A DNA stretch of 64,000 bases from Haemaphysalis longicornis (lineage: Eukaryota; Arthropoda; Arachnida; Ixodida; Ixodidae): assembly GCA_013339765.2 (NCBI GenBank), contig CM023448.1, positions 26,984,551 through 27,048,550 of the forward strand. The letters run 5' to 3'. The stretch's first letter is position 1; every line of letters begins with the position of its first letter. The notes under the pieces were generated by a model. It saw nothing but the letters and a program-made list of their open reading frames with translations. It had not been told where the DNA came from and did not search any database. Positions 41,761-53,160 of the stretch are shown one piece after another. A program made the position numbers and the translations under genes.

Positions 41761-42518
41761 AAAAATCGTCTGAAAATCGATTTCGCCTGTTTTCAAGTCA
41801 TTGTTATATTTCTGCTGTTGCTACTCGCTGGGGATGTGGAACTGAACGGCGCTCCACGTGGGTATTGAGTAAGTGAATTAACCGTATCACCATGATGCTA
41901 CCCAACTACATTTACTGATAGGCTTGCAAAGTTGTCAGGCTGCGATAATGCGAAAGTTGGACACTATCGATACAAGGTTCACAAAGCATGAAGCTATGAT
42001 AGCAGATGTGAATAAAACCCTAGTGTCACACAGGGCTGCGTTCGGGACGTGAGTAAACTGGTGTCAGAGCAGGAAAATGTCCTCAGGAGTCTTCCGGGTC
42101 AAGTTAATGAGCTGCAGGAGACGTCGGCATATATGGAAGACGGAAGCCGGAGACGAAACCTTGTTTTCTATGGTGTAGATGACCCCGTCCGTATTGAAAT
42201 GTGGGACCACTCGGAAAACCTAATACAAAAGATATGGAAGGACAATTTCGGAATTCAGCTCAAGTCAGTGAAAAGCGCACACCGCATTGGTCGATTCACA
42301 GGAAAGACTTAACGGCAAATTGTTGTAAATTTTTTTTCCTACAAAGAAAAAGAAGACGTTCAGTAAATGCCATGAACTTTAAAGGAAATAATTACAGTGT
42401 TGATCAGAAATACTCGCCTGAGACTAAGAGCGTAAGCACACACCTCTGGGAACATACCAAGGCTAAACGGGAAGACAAAAATAACAAAGTAAAGCTCAGT
42501 TTTGCAAGGCTATTATAA
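41761..42518 (+). pseudogene. CR1-type LINE ORF1 with N-terminal 2A-like motif
   Basis: A frame at 41761-41865 reads VIVIFLLLLLAGDVELNGAP. The block L-L-L-A-G-D-V-E-L-N-(P-G-P) is the 2A-like sequence known at the N-terminus of some CR1 and trypanosome LINE ORF1 proteins; here the final N-P-G-P has become N-G-A-P, so skipping activity should be lost. Then, in shifted frames, come a helical segment (QENVLRSLPGQVNELQE), SRRRNLVFYGVDD and SAHRIGRFTGK (RRM-like fold, 42049-42310). The C-terminal domain with NFKGNNYSVDQKYSPETKSV follows, to 42518. In intact elements this protein coats the LINE RNA. Confidence 0.78.
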
Positions 42519-42639
42519 ACGATGAGGCTTTTAGGTGAGAAACAGAAAAAAGGAAGAAATGGTCACTGTCATGAAGCGTTGACGCAGTGCCCAAAATAAG
42601 ACACAACCATCTCGGCAGCGTTGTGTAGTTCTGAATTGG

Positions 42640-43450
42640 CAAATCGTGAGCGATAAATTCGATGAACTTGCAACCTTGATAGAATGTGTAAATGCGGATA
42701 TAGTATTCGGCACAGAATCTTGGTTCAATCCTTCAATCAGAGATAGTGAAGTTTTTTCAGAGAAATTCATTGCGTATCACAAAGACAGAAAAGCCTTGGT
42801 GGGGGCGTTTTTGTGCATGTGCGTCCGATTTCAGCTCCTTCGCTCTTTTAATAATCATGATGCTCTGAAAGCAGGCTGGTGTAAAGTTACCTTACCTAAT
42901 TTGTTTACCGTCGGAGCAGTGTATCGACCACCAAACTCTCATATAGCGACACTGCAAGAATTAGGCGAAGTCATCGCGGAACCTACACACCAGGTTATGT
43001 TGCTTTGCCGGTGACTTCAACTTGATTGACTTCGCCTGGAGCGATAACATGTGCGCAGTGAAACGTGTGCCCAAGATAACAAGAAATGAAGAGCTTTGTA
43101 GATGCTTATGGGCTCTTACAGCATGTTTGTGAGCGAACACGTGAAAGCAGCATTACAGGCTTGTTTTGCAGCTCGCCATACTTGGTTTGTTCGGTCACTA
43201 TCATCCCGGGTATAGTGACCATCAGGGCCGTAGTCGCAACCATACAAACAAAACTTCCTCACGAAAAAAAGTACCACGGGAACAGAAGAGTGTTTCTTCT
43301 TGATCGATGTGATTACTCCAGTATAAGTGAAAAACTTTGCAGTTACGTACCGGTTTTCGAGTGCCTGGCGGATGATGCGGATGGCGGATCATCAACTTTG
43401 GTGAATTTTCAAAAAAAAATTATTAGAACTCAAAGAAGAACATGAATGAA
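42640..43450 (+). pseudogene. CR1-type LINE ORF2, AP-like endonuclease domain
   Basis: Pieces in order: FDELATLIECVNADIVFGTE and SWFNPSIRDSEVF (the catalytic T-E-[ST]-W block, 42658-42760); VGAVYRPPNSHIA (42916 on, the 'a.YRPP' block); then G-D-F-N, present in a shifted frame at about 43010-43021; and SVTIIPGI followed by the degraded D-H region (about 43190-43235). The last part continues KLPHEKKYHGNRRVFLLDRC. The domain cuts target DNA to prime reverse transcription. Two or more frameshifts (near 42960, 43010 and 43080) inactivate it. It starts about 120 bp after ORF1, as in other CR1 elements. Confidence 0.82.
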
Positions 43451-45365
43451 ATGTAGATTCTTCCCATTTAAAAAAAATCGCCGAAAACCTTGGGCGACAT
43501 CTCACCTTTTGCCGCTCATCTGAAGAAGAAAGCGCTTATTTGCTAAATTGAAACAAACTCAACCGACTTGTCATTACCAAAAATTTTGCCATACTACGAG
43601 AATATGAAGGAGGTGTAAAGGGAGCCAGAGACAAACTTAAGGATAGATCAAGAGCCAACAGTAATGTTTCTTGGTATTAATAAGGGTACGGGTTCTGACA
43701 CTGTGGGTATAAACGATAATCGTATATAATAACCAAAATATTGTTTATGACACAGGAAAGGCGAACTGCTCAAACAAGTATTTTATCTATCGTTTCCCCA
43801 AATACAGGATATCACTTCTTCATCCTACCTCAGTAACGTATCCCCAATGAACGCGATTGAGATTAGCGTAAGTGGCATTGAAAAGATAAATAGCCAATAG
43901 ATCAAACAAACTTATTGGCCCCGACGGTATTTCTAGGCGTATTTTGTGACGCCGTGCTGAACCGATCTGGCTGTATCGGCACCTAATTTATGAACACTCT
44001 TGTTTGACAGGTGTTTTACCTGAGGAGTGGAAGATTGCTTATGACATTCCAATCGATAGACGGGGATACAAAAAGGACATTGAAAAGTGCACGCCAGTTT
44101 CTTTACTTCAATAGTGTGCGAGGTAACAGAACATATCCTCGTTCCCGGAATAATGAAACACTTTGTTTAAAAGCAACATCCTAACAAATACCCAGCGCGG
44201 GTTCTGCAAGGGGTTCTCGTGCACCACGCAACTTGTTTGAACCATCATCTTGTTGGAACCATCATCACGCAACCATCATCTGGCAGCTGACAATTGGTTC
44301 AGGGGGACAAACAGAGTATATTTTCTTAAATTTTCGCAAAGTACTCGTTACAGTAACGCATTCAGTTCTTGTTAACAAACAAATTACAAAACATACATCG
44401 CGTTGTGCTTAAGTGGACAGAAAAGTTTTGTGTTAGCGTCGACCAGGTTGTAATTTTAAATGGCAAAAGATCTGAGTACGTTGATGGGACGTCGAGAGTC
44501 CCGCAGGGATATATGTATATTAGGTCAACTTTTGTTTTAAGTTAATATTAACGATAGCTCAGTAGGAATTCAATCACCTGTCAGACTGTTGCAGGCGATT
44601 TTTGTCGTGTACAAAAAAAGTAAAAAGTGAGAGTACCTTTACCCAACTGCGAATTTCCTTGGGACGGTTCAGGATTTGTGCCCTACGTGTAAGATGAATT
44701 TGAATAATAGAAAGCGTGTTCACGGTTCTGTTGCAGGTAAACGTAAGCCATCAGACTGAGTACCTCCTAAACAATGAGCCTGTAAAAAAAAGCTGCTACA
44801 TATAAACATCCAGGTGTAGTGTTTGCTTCCGATCGTTCATGCAATGCACACGTGGCGGGACAGCTGGAAGGCGCTGAATTTCATGCAACGCAACTTACAA
44901 ACTTCGGAGCAAATCCTAAAGAAGGCGGCTGACTTTTCATGTGTTACACCTATAATAGCGTATGCCTGTGTCGTATGTAACCCCTCCCAAATCACACTGA
45001 CTGGTTAACTCTGCAAACTTCAAAACCGAGCAGCTAGGTTCGTCTTGGGTTGGTACAAGGGGAGAGATATTAGCACTGAGATGAAAAACAATCTGGGAGG
45101 TGCTTTCCTCGCGACGACCAAGATTGCGGTTGAGTTCTTTCTTCAGATATTTCATTATAAAACAGAAATCAAAAAAGAAAAATGCTTCAAAGAACCTCAT
45201 TACCGTTTACGTAGAGCTGATCATGTTTTCACAATAACGGAATTGCGTACCAGGACGGAACTACTCGTAATTCATTGTTTTGTAAGAACCATTACAGAGC
45301 CTGTAGCGCAAGTGCGCTGTAAAAATGAAGATTTGGTTATGTCCTTGCTGTAACCCCCTGGTATA
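43451..45365 (+). pseudogene. CR1-type LINE ORF2, reverse transcriptase and C-terminus
   Basis: Heavily decayed but collinear. GPDGISRRILCDAVL (about 43918) marks the first RT block. SRVPQGYMY at about 44490 is the 'sGVPQGsvLGP' block. The F-A-D-D catalytic box near 44580-44605 is degraded to a frame-shifted A-G-D. The thumb and C-terminal tail remain from about 44840 (MQRNLQTSEQILKKAADFSC) to PHYRLRRADHVFTITELRTR and FVRTITEPV at 45197-45310. Stops are frequent throughout. No tail repeat was identified, so the 3' end is set at the last homologous codon. Confidence 0.75.
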
Positions 45366-46555
45366 GCGCCTTCAGACAAAAGAATGAAGAACAAAGTAAA
45401 GGGTCTGGGAGAGAGTGCGTGGCGGCGCAGTCGTTATTGTGACCAATTCATTAACTGTTTGCAACTCGTTGAAACCCCCGAAAATTCAGCTCTTCATCGC
45501 ACTTTCCGTTTTTTGGTTCCTTCCCACCTAAGTGAAATCCGCATATATGGGTCCTTGGTCGGACGGGATTATATGGAGGAATTAGGAAGCAGATTTTTTA
45601 GCACAGTCATCTCTTGACAGCTTTCCGATAGAAGTCAGTTCATTTCAATGTATACAGGCCCGAGCACGGATACGTAGATATCAACCTCTGGCGAGGTGGC
45701 ATGAGGGTATCATCACCTCCTTTGAGGATTACGCCCATTTGTAATATGCGTGGAACTCCCGATGTCGCGAATCTCGCCAATGCTAGGTTACTTAAACTAG
45801 CTGACGTTGTAGAGCTAAACAGCTCAACTTTTATATGCACCGCGCTGCTCTGAATTCCTGTGGCCATTGCGTTTTTTGTGATGAACGTGAAACCAGAGAG
45901 CATTTTGTTTACTTTGCTGCGGTTTCTCATTGATGAGAAGAAAATACCTAGCGGAGCCAGTTCTCCGAATTGGACTTACTCTTTCAACGCCTGTTTTATT
46001 TTCATCTGGTGCCATATTGCTTGTGTTTACTCCGAAATTTGGTTACAGCTGCCCGAATTTACGCCTCAGAGACAAGGAGCCTGGCCTGTTAGCTGCTCGT
46101 GTTGAGTTCATTGGAGCTCTACACACTCGATCGAAGATCCTTTTCATCCCACTTCTCACATAGTACGCACTTTTCTTAAACAAATTCCAATTTTCGTTGT
46201 GGGATTACCCTAATCAATTTTTTCTCGAAATCCTTAGTTTCCTAAACGGGCCCAGTAGCCCCAATAAAGCTCCCGATCCTGGCCGATACCCAAAGTGGGT
46301 ATGCGCCACAAAGGAACAGCAACAAGAAGTTGTTGATGTCGTAAGGCGCGCGTTAGGAGTTAGGTCGACCTTCTGGTTACACTAAGCTCTCGCGTCCAAG
46401 ATGTCTCCTAGCTGAGAAACAGCGTGTGCTAGGTGGCATCGCCGTATACTGTAGCAATAACATAGGCACACTCACGAAATTCCCCGTTAAAGTCAGTGAA
46501 GATAACCACTCCAGTTGAAAAACACAAGAAAAAAATACGACAGAATGATCCTGTC
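45366..46555. other. Unassigned DNA, one short dispersed motif
   Basis: No gene recognised. At 46277-46312 CCTGGCCGATACCCAAAGTG and GGGTATGCGCCAC echo the GGCCAATCCCCCACGTGGGTA motif of R512 and of 57439-57460, followed by GGAACAGCAACAAGAAG. A decayed member of the same family is likely. Confidence 0.45.
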
Positions 46556-46559
46556 AGAG

Positions 46560-46644
46560 ATGGGACATTCTGTAGTCTGCAGTAATCCTGTCCTGTAGTC
46601 TGTAGTAAGTCCTGTCGTATAGTCTGTAGTAAATCCTGCCCTGT
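46560..46644. repeat. CTGTAGTCTGTAGTAA minisatellite, left flank of the RTE LINE
   Basis: Units of about 25 bp: ATTCTGTAGTCTGCAGTAAT, CCTGTCCTGTAGTCTGTAGT, CCTGTCGTATAGTCTGTAGT. The same array continues on the other side of the LINE (47632-47710). Confidence 0.8.
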
Positions 46645-47631
46645 CATCATCATCATCATCAACCTATCTACGTCCACTGCAGGGCAAAGGCCTCCTCCCA
46701 TTATTCTCCAATTACCTCGGTCCTGTGCCAACTGTGAGCAATTTATTCCCCGCAAACTTCTTGATCTCTTCTGCCCATCTAACTTTCTGCCGCCCCCTGC
46801 AACGCTTTCCATCTCTAGGGATCCACTCTGTTACCCTTAATGACCACCGGTTATCTTGCCTTCACGTTACATGTCCTGCCCACGTCCCTTTCTTCTTCTT
46901 AATTTATACTAATATGTCTTTACACCAGTTTGCTTCCTTACTCACTCCGCTCTCTTCTTGGCTCTTAATGTTACACCTATCATTTTCCGCTCCATTGCCC
47001 GCTGAGTCGTTCTCAATTTAAGTTGAACCCTCTTAGTGAGCCTCCAAGTTTCTGCCCCGTAGGTGAGTACCGGTAAGATGCAGCTGTCATACACTTTCTT
47101 CTTCAGCGACAATGGGAGGCTGCTATTCATTATCTGAGAATGTTTGCCATATGCACCCCACCCCATTCTGATCCTTCTAATTATCTCTGCCTCATGGTTT
47201 GGATCTGGGGTCACAACTTGGCCTAAGTAGATATATTCGCTTACCACTTCCACTGCCTCGCCACCTATGTCAAACCGCTGTGCTGTCCCGAGGTTATTGA
47301 TCATTACTTTAGTTTTTTGCATATTAATTTTTAGGCCCACGGTTCTACTCCGTTCGCCCAGTGCGGAAAGCATGCTTTGCAATTCGTCCCCCGAGTTACT
47401 TAGCAAGGCAACGTCATCAGCAAATCTGAGGTTACTGAGGTATTCTCCATTAACCCTTACTCCCACCTGTTCCCAATCCAACGTTCTGAATACTTCTTGT
47501 AAGCATGCTGTGAAGAACATTGGAGAGATTGTGTCTCCTTGTCTGACACCTTTCCTTATAGGTATTTTACTCCTCTGCCTATGGAGGATGATAGTATCTG
47601 TAGACCCATTGTAGATATCCTCTAGTATTCT
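46645..47631 (-). mobile_element. RTE-clade LINE, 5'-truncated (copy 2, minus strand)
   Basis: On the minus strand the coding text starts at RILEDIYNGS (47631 on). It runs 231 codons open through SKIPIRKGVRQGDTISPMFF (RT block), LRFADDVALL (catalytic F-A-D-D, about 47433-47404), MQKTKVMINN, EYIYLGQVVTPDPNHEAEII and LPVLTYGAETWRLTKRVQLK. It breaks only near 46942 and then continues in shifted frames to the 3' signature CCTTTGCCCTGCAGTGGACG and (GAT)n at 46645. It lacks endonuclease and the first half of RT, a classic 5' truncation. The flanks TCCTGCCCTGT (46634-46644) and TCCTGTCCTGT (47632-47642) look like a target duplication, but both also fit the surrounding minisatellite. Confidence 0.9.
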
Positions 47632-47710
47632 TCCTGTCCTGTATACTGCAGTATATCCTGTTCTGTAGTCTGTAGTAAATCCTGTCGAGTCTGTTTTCGT
47701 AATAAATCCT
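47632..47710. repeat. CTGTAGTCTGTAGTAA minisatellite, right flank of the RTE LINE
   Basis: Continues the array interrupted by the LINE: TCCTGTATACTGCAGTATAT, CCTGTTCTGTAGTCTGTAGT, then CCTGTCGAGTCTGTTTTCG. Shows that the array existed before the LINE insertion. Confidence 0.8.
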
Positions 47711-47988
47711 CTCATGTTTGGAATTTGAACTGGTTTTGCATAAGCAATTTACTTCCCGTGATGTTTTGTTTCTATTAAGCACCTGAAACATGCAGGATAT
47801 GCATAACAACTTCAATAAAAATATGACCAACAAACATAAGCATTTGGGGGCATTCTTGCCTTTCTGGTACAAGCTTAAAATTGTTTTCAGGTGTATAACT
47901 GATTTCAGAAAGCTGTACCAAAAGGCAATGTGAGCCATGCAACAAGTGGTACATTCATGCATGCAATGCAAAAGTTTGATCTTACGCA

Positions 47989-48017
47989 GACTGCACATGC
48001 CTGATGCATGTGCAGTC
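47989..48017. repeat. Perfect 12-bp hairpin
   Basis: GACTGCACATGC, spacer CTGAT, then GCATGTGCAGTC: 12 paired bases with a 5-base loop and no mismatch. No T-run follows, so it is not an obvious Pol III terminator or transcript end. Confidence 0.85.
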
Positions 48018-48945
48018 GCGGAAACTCGTGCACACGCACACTGTGACTCTCGTGAATACGGCAGCCGCTGGAACGTAATGCTAGAACACGCCGGAGACCA
48101 CGCCCGACTCCAGCGAATAGCGTGGCCGATGCTCGCGTAGGCCTTTTTTCATTATTAGCCGTGTAATTATAAGCCCGCGCAGCTGTTAACCAGAAATACA
48201 GAAGGGAAACCTAAGTAGCGCTACAAAATTTAGCCAGACTCATTTGGGCACTTTTCAGCTGATTTGGCAGTGCTTCTGAAGCAGGGCCAAATCGCGTCCC
48301 ATCATCGCGTTCCGTCAATGACGCTCAATCTGTTCAAGAAAGCAAATTTATTCTACCGGATAGAAAAATCTACTAGTCGAGCATGGACAATAACCGTTCA
48401 AAAATTCGTTTCGTGTCTTAGTGAGGGCCATTAAAACACAAGTAAAGAAATGTTTCTTGAACCTGTTTTATTTAAACAGCAAAACGTGGGAGAACGTGGG
48501 AGAATTAAAATAGAGAGTCAATCTTTTTTGAACAGGAAAACGTGAGAGAACGTGAGACAATTAAATAGGAAAGTCAATTTTTAGCTCGAATGCTTGCCTT
48601 GGTGAACCTTGATCCGTTGACGATGCATTCGCACAGCAAGGCGTGGAAGGGTATCCTGTCGCGAAAAGCGCACGCCTCTGTTGTGCTGCACTATCTCGAA
48701 GAGTACGCACGCATAATATCTGCCGAAGTCAGGCAGGGGTCATTGCAAGTTCAGTCGATTGTCTAAGCACATCGCACGTATTCCAAATCACACTGCCTGC
48801 AATATTCGTCGTATTCACTCGCATCGAAGTGCCAATAATTGCAAGCATAACGATTAGTTGGCGCTAGGGGAGTCCTCACTTCGAGATGCTTGAAATCCGG
48901 ACCACTGATCTTGCAACAGAGTAGTGAGCTGGGCAAGTTGGTATG
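48018..48945. other. Unassigned DNA
   Basis: Contains a short repeat AACGTGGGAGAACGTGGGAG / AACGTGAGAGAACGTGAGAC (48485-48555) but no recognisable gene. Confidence 0.45.
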
Positions 48946-49474
48946 GCGTCATTCTGGGCAACAGCGCGAAAAAAGACGTGGACGAAAGAAACGGACAGGA
49001 CGAGCGCTGACTCACAACTGGTTATTCACGCGATCTGTGCGGAAAATAAACGTTTACAACAGAAGATAGGAAGAGAGAAAACACAAATACACCCGAATCC
49101 AGCACACTCGCCTGGTCCCCTCTCTCTCACATCGTCAGCACTCAACACCTTAAATGAAACCCGTGACGAATAAACAGTGTGCCGCACCGGACTGATAACA
49201 AGCATACAAAACAACGGAACATCACGAACCACAGCACGTGCTAGCCAAGTACGCATATTCTTTGTCGCTCAGCGCAATCGACGTTTGGCTAACACAATTG
49301 GCTAGCAATCACCTGATGTGAAAAGCTTCAACCTCTTTTCTACTCTTTGCCGCACGATGAAATAATGGAAAGTGTTTGTTTATGCATCCTTGAAAGGAAT
49401 AATGAACTGGCCTTCAGGAACTCCTGCGGCCTACCTATTCCACGTCTTTTTTTGCGCTGTTGCCCAGAATGACA
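48946..49474. mobile_element. Small element with 37-bp inverted ends (Penelope UTR-like)
   Basis: GCGTCATTCTGGGCAACAGC at 48946, extended to 48983, is repeated inverted at 49438-49474 (CCACGTCTTTTTTTGCGCTG, TTGCCCAGAATGAC). Inside, GCTGACTCACAACTGGTTAT resembles the GCTGACTCACAACTGATTTT of the Penelope-linked inverted arms at 38034. It may therefore be a Penelope-derived non-coding fragment. No protein motif in the interior. Confidence 0.55.
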
Positions 49475-49779
49475 CTGATCTTGCTTTTACCATAGCTTCC
49501 GGAGCTTCAAATGTTGCTGCAGACACTTCGCGGATACGTAAGATGCACACTTTTACAAAAAAAAATCGCGCCCATCCACCCCGCGAATGTGGTTGGAAAG
49601 CAAAGCTGTAAACGGCACCCTAACGATTACCCGTGCGGCGTCACTTAAATTCACTCACATCGCTCTACAAATAGTAAAACGAGAGAGAAGTGAAATGCAT
49701 TTAACCACACGATTTATTACTTCAAAGTGGTATTCATCGTAAGGTTAAATCAATGCATGATGCATGAACGGTGTTTGGT
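49475..49779. other. Unassigned DNA
   Basis: Nothing recognisable; possibly the 3' UTR side of the following minus-strand LINE. Confidence 0.35.
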
Positions 49780-51480
49780 TGAGTTGTTTCGTATAGCACA
49801 AGAGTGGAAACTTTTTATATAACATTAAAGTAAGCTCCAACCCGGTGTTAGACGATCTGAATTCTCCGTCTCTGCGCCGCGGACGGAGGCTCCGAGATTT
49901 GCGGCAGAGAAGGAGGATGAGCAGGAAGAAATACTTCTGTTCAGATTTCTGAACGGCCCAGAGTGCAGCCCTGGGGAGTGATTCCTTCTTCTGTGTAGCC
50001 CATATGCAGTCCGCACGGCCTGTGTTCTGTCCACCCGCTGAAACTGGGTACGTAGACAGGACCTCGACAGCAGCATCTCCCATTGCTCTTGTTGGGTAGT
50101 TGACGGAAAGAGAAGAAGGTGCTCAGGGCTAACGTCGCACACTCCGATTACGGGGCGGAGTGCTCCTACTTCTGAGCAAAATTTACATTCAGTGTCGTAG
50201 CGATTCGGATGCATTACGTGAAGACGCGTAGCCTGTGGGAAGGAGCCCGGATTGTATGAGCCGTTGTTGTTCTCTGGAAAGGTTAGGGTAATGCGAAGGT
50301 ATGATCTGTCTCAGAAGGCGATAATGATGGGTTATCTCCCTGATCATGAAAAGCGGGTGACCGTCCTCGTGCAGCTCCATAGCACGGGAGGTGAAAGCGC
50401 AGGCTTGTTGGGTGGGCGTATTTGTTGCCCTCCGTTGAAGCGTGAGGGGGTGTCAAGATGAGCTGAATGGATCCGTTTGGGGAGTGGTTTTTTTAGCACG
50501 CGCAGGTCAGGACATCCAATCCGACTGGTAATTCCAGTAGGCTTGCTGGGAATCGGTGACTACCCTCCCAATCCCTCGTTGAGTGAGAGTCAAGGTGATG
50601 GCTGCTTCTTCTGCTGCCGTCATTCCTCGGGTCCTAAGCGAGGTACACACAAGGAGGTTGGTTCTGGAGGTAGCCACGATGATGGCGTATTGCTGCACTC
50701 GATGTTTGGAGGCGTATTTGTAAATACCTGCATGATCCCCACCGAGGTTGGTGTTTAGTGCTTGAGCCCATTCTTTTTGGTGACCCTCGTCATGTGAGAG
50801 GTTCATATTTCCAAGCAAAGGGAGCATCTTTATTTTTAGTCACCAAGAGTCTGGGTGTACGTCAAGCAGAGTGAAATTCTTGGCTGCCCAGCCAATCTGG
50901 TGAAGCATGCGGTTACCCACCGCAGTTCTGAGTCGGACCTTCTCGTTAGAAAGATCGCCTTCTATCAGCTCTTCCACCGTGCTTTGGAGCCCCGTGCTAA
51001 GCAACCTCTGTGTGGACGCGCTCATGAGAAGATCAATTCCTGCTCGACCGCCTTTCTAATCATTATATAAAGGACCTCTGTGTCTTCCTTTTCCAGAAAA
51101 AGAGTGGGGGTTCACGTAAGTGACTCTCGAGAGGACAAAAGCTTCAATTATTCGAGAGGTACCGGATTCCTTTAGGCCTCGCTTCTTGGTGGCAACTCGC
51201 CTGATCATGTGTATGATTTAATGCTGTTTTTGAGGCGCTGCAAGGAGACGTAACTCTTGGTGCTAGCCTCGAGATGTAGACTGAGGATCTTGATGCTGTG
51301 GGCTTGGAGTGACGGGCTGGCCATCAAGGAGTATTTGAACGTATTCTTTGATTTGGCGTGAGGGCGGACAACAAAGAGCTGTGATTTTTACGTGAACACT
51401 GGAGGCCACAGGCTTTAGCACATTGGCGTACTTGAAGTGAGATGTCATGCACTGGTGTGAGCTTCCTTTAATTTTTGTAA
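49780..51480 (-). mobile_element. I-clade LINE ORF2: RT end, RNase H, C-terminal cysteine region
   Basis: Minus-strand order: VLKPVASSVHVKITAL (51430 on, late RT); STQRLLSTGLQSTVEELIEG and NRMLHQIGWAAKN (51015-50860, the thumb region of I elements); then a helical linker and SRTNLLVCTSLRTRGMTAAE plus EAAITLTLTQRGIGRVVTDS (50680-50545). The last pair is the RNase H domain of I-clade LINEs, with the conserved E in 'T.aEe.AI.lA' and D in 'viSDS' (here VVTDS). After a gap, HPNRYDTECKFCSEVGALRP and CDVSPEHLLLFPS (50210-50105) give the C-terminal Cys/His cluster, followed by EQWEMLLS. RNase H is the trait that separates I-type from CR1 LINEs. Frameshifts at about 51250, 50830 and 50430. Confidence 0.85.
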
Positions 51481-51624
51481 CTCTTAGCTCAAGAGCAAGG
51501 TGCGCACAGGGCCGCTAGACGGGCGTGAGTGGTCGCATTGCGCTTTCATGTGGCATTCAGCGAGAACGCATGGGGTAAACCCGCAGATGTGCTTTGTGAG
51601 TACACCAGCTGTCTTGCCCGTCTT

Positions 51625-51715
51625 TGCGTGGGCTCGTAGCTAAATCGGTTAAGACAACGGGCTCTCACTTTGTTGGTCTTTTAGTTCCAGGTTCGATTCC
51701 TGGCGGTGCAAGTAA
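51625..51715 (+). repeat. tRNA-derived SINE/tRNA pseudogene
   Basis: A box TAGCTAAATCGG (51637-51648) and B box GGTTCGATTCC (51690-51700) lie in correct order, with a perfect T-arm CCAGG-TTCGATT-CCTGG (51687-51703). A tRNA-like acceptor TGCGTGG pairs only partly with CGGTGCA, and five extra bases sit before the D-arm, so a functional tRNA is unlikely. Pol III transcription of a SINE is possible. No other copy was seen in the window. Confidence 0.6.
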
Positions 51716-53000
51716 ATTATTTTGTTTGTTTGCTGGAGTTTGCTGGTGACACCAACAGTCGCGAAGGTACGCTTGGGGGGTACAGGTCAAAAGCTTTGCT
51801 TTAAAAATTTACGCGTAACTTCAACTAGGCGAAGCACCGAAGTGAAATATGAAGAGGCGCTCGGCCACGCAGCCACCGCCAAAATTTGACGGAAGGACGG
51901 AAAGCAGGAGGGAAGGGTAAGGAGGGAACCGGTGGATCACGAGGACTTGTTTCGTGACCCCTCCTAACCCTTCTCATTTCTTTGTATTGTGGTCGCCCCA
52001 CCCCGCGAGTGCTGTCCCGCGACATGCCTTCAGTGGTAACGATGCTTCTGCGAACTTCTTCCGAAGGCCGGGCTAGAGCGAAGCCGCGCGTTTTCTTTCT
52101 TTCTACATTTTTTTAAACATCTTGGTAATGCAACGAGTTTACTGGTGCCGTTTCTTTTTCTTTTCACACAGGTAGCGGAAACTGGTTACCTGGTTTTAAA
52201 ATCCTATTTTTACTATTTAGGCTTGATTCGACACATGGATCGCCCTAAAATAAACAAATTGCTCGCTAAAAAATAAAACAACAGCACGCAGATTCAAACA
52301 ATGGGACACCCACAATACATGTCAGAATGTGCACTGCAATTATTAGACCACGTCTTCAAAAAGCACGTCTTGCTTGTCATTTATGCGTCCGTTTTGCCGA
52401 CGGGCTACCCTTATTGCCTCATTCTTTTATCAAAGATTGCCCACAGTACAATATACGCAATTGCAATTCACTTAAAGATGCCAAGGAATTTGCGAAGTTT
52501 TTTTATATATCCATTTCTTGGTTATGGGACTATGCTTAGATGTTCCAAAGTTATAGTGATTTGTGCTGTTGCGTTGTTAATTGCAAATTTGTAGCGAAGT
52601 TATTTTGAACGCGGCCGAAATGCTAATGGCAGCAATGCAACAAACTTTCATTACAACAGACGCTTGCAATGCCAATTGAACGAGATGAGCGTACTCGCAC
52701 GCAGCATTGTTTCCGTGCAGCGCAGGCTAAAAAAGTGGGAATTTGCGGCGCCGCACGGGCCGCAAACACAAATTTTTGGAGCATCTCCGTCGATCGCGGC
52801 GCTGGAATTCAACCAGTGCTCCCCTTAACCGGCGCGCGGCATTCCCGTTGTCGAGCCAAGCAGCGGAACCATACTATCCCATACTATCCTGTTCGTGCTA
52901 TCCTGTTCGCCCTGGCTGAAGCCCTGTCCCGAAAGGCAATGTCGCCGTGTGTATCTGATGGTCTCCAGCAACCTCCCCGCGTTTTCTGTCGTTCAGCGCG
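51716..53000. other. Unassigned DNA
   Basis: No recognised gene or repeat. The segment 52850-52925 has a local CATACTATCC / GTGCTATCCTGTTCG repetition. Confidence 0.4.
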
Positions 53001-53160
53001 GCGTTTTCCCGTGTTTTCCGTTGTCTCCAGTGTATTCCATCGCTCTCGTAACGCTGGAAATTGCGGTCCCCGCGTTGCTGTGGTGCACCTCGGCGTTTTC
53101 CAGTGTATTCCGTTCTTTCCGGCGTATTCCATCGCTCTTATTATGCTGAAAAATGCCGGG
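53001..53160 (+). repeat. Imperfect tandem duplication rich in GTATTCC
   Basis: GCGTTTTCCCGTGTTTTCCG ... GTATTCCATCGCTCT ... CTGGAAATTGC recurs as GCGTTTTCCAGTGTATTCCG ... GTATTCCATCGCTCT ... CTGAAAAATGC about 75-90 bp on. Confidence 0.6.

Larger units (their letters stand above)
41700..45365 (+). mobile_element. Near full-length, decayed CR1-type LINE
   Basis: Covers ORF1 (about 41760-42518) and ORF2 (about 42640-45360) in the normal order, with no major deletion but many stops and frameshifts. Its 5' end near 41700 and 3' end after 45360 are approximate. It is the most complete LINE in the window. ORF1 on the minus strand at 39815-41010 belongs to a different copy in the opposite orientation, with the two 5' ends facing each other about 700 bp apart. 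Confidence 0.8.

Noticed and set aside
51625..51715. Possible genuine tRNA gene
   Set aside because: A and B boxes and a perfect T-arm are present, but the acceptor stem has a mismatch and wobble pairs, five extra bases precede the D-arm and no clean anticodon arm folds.
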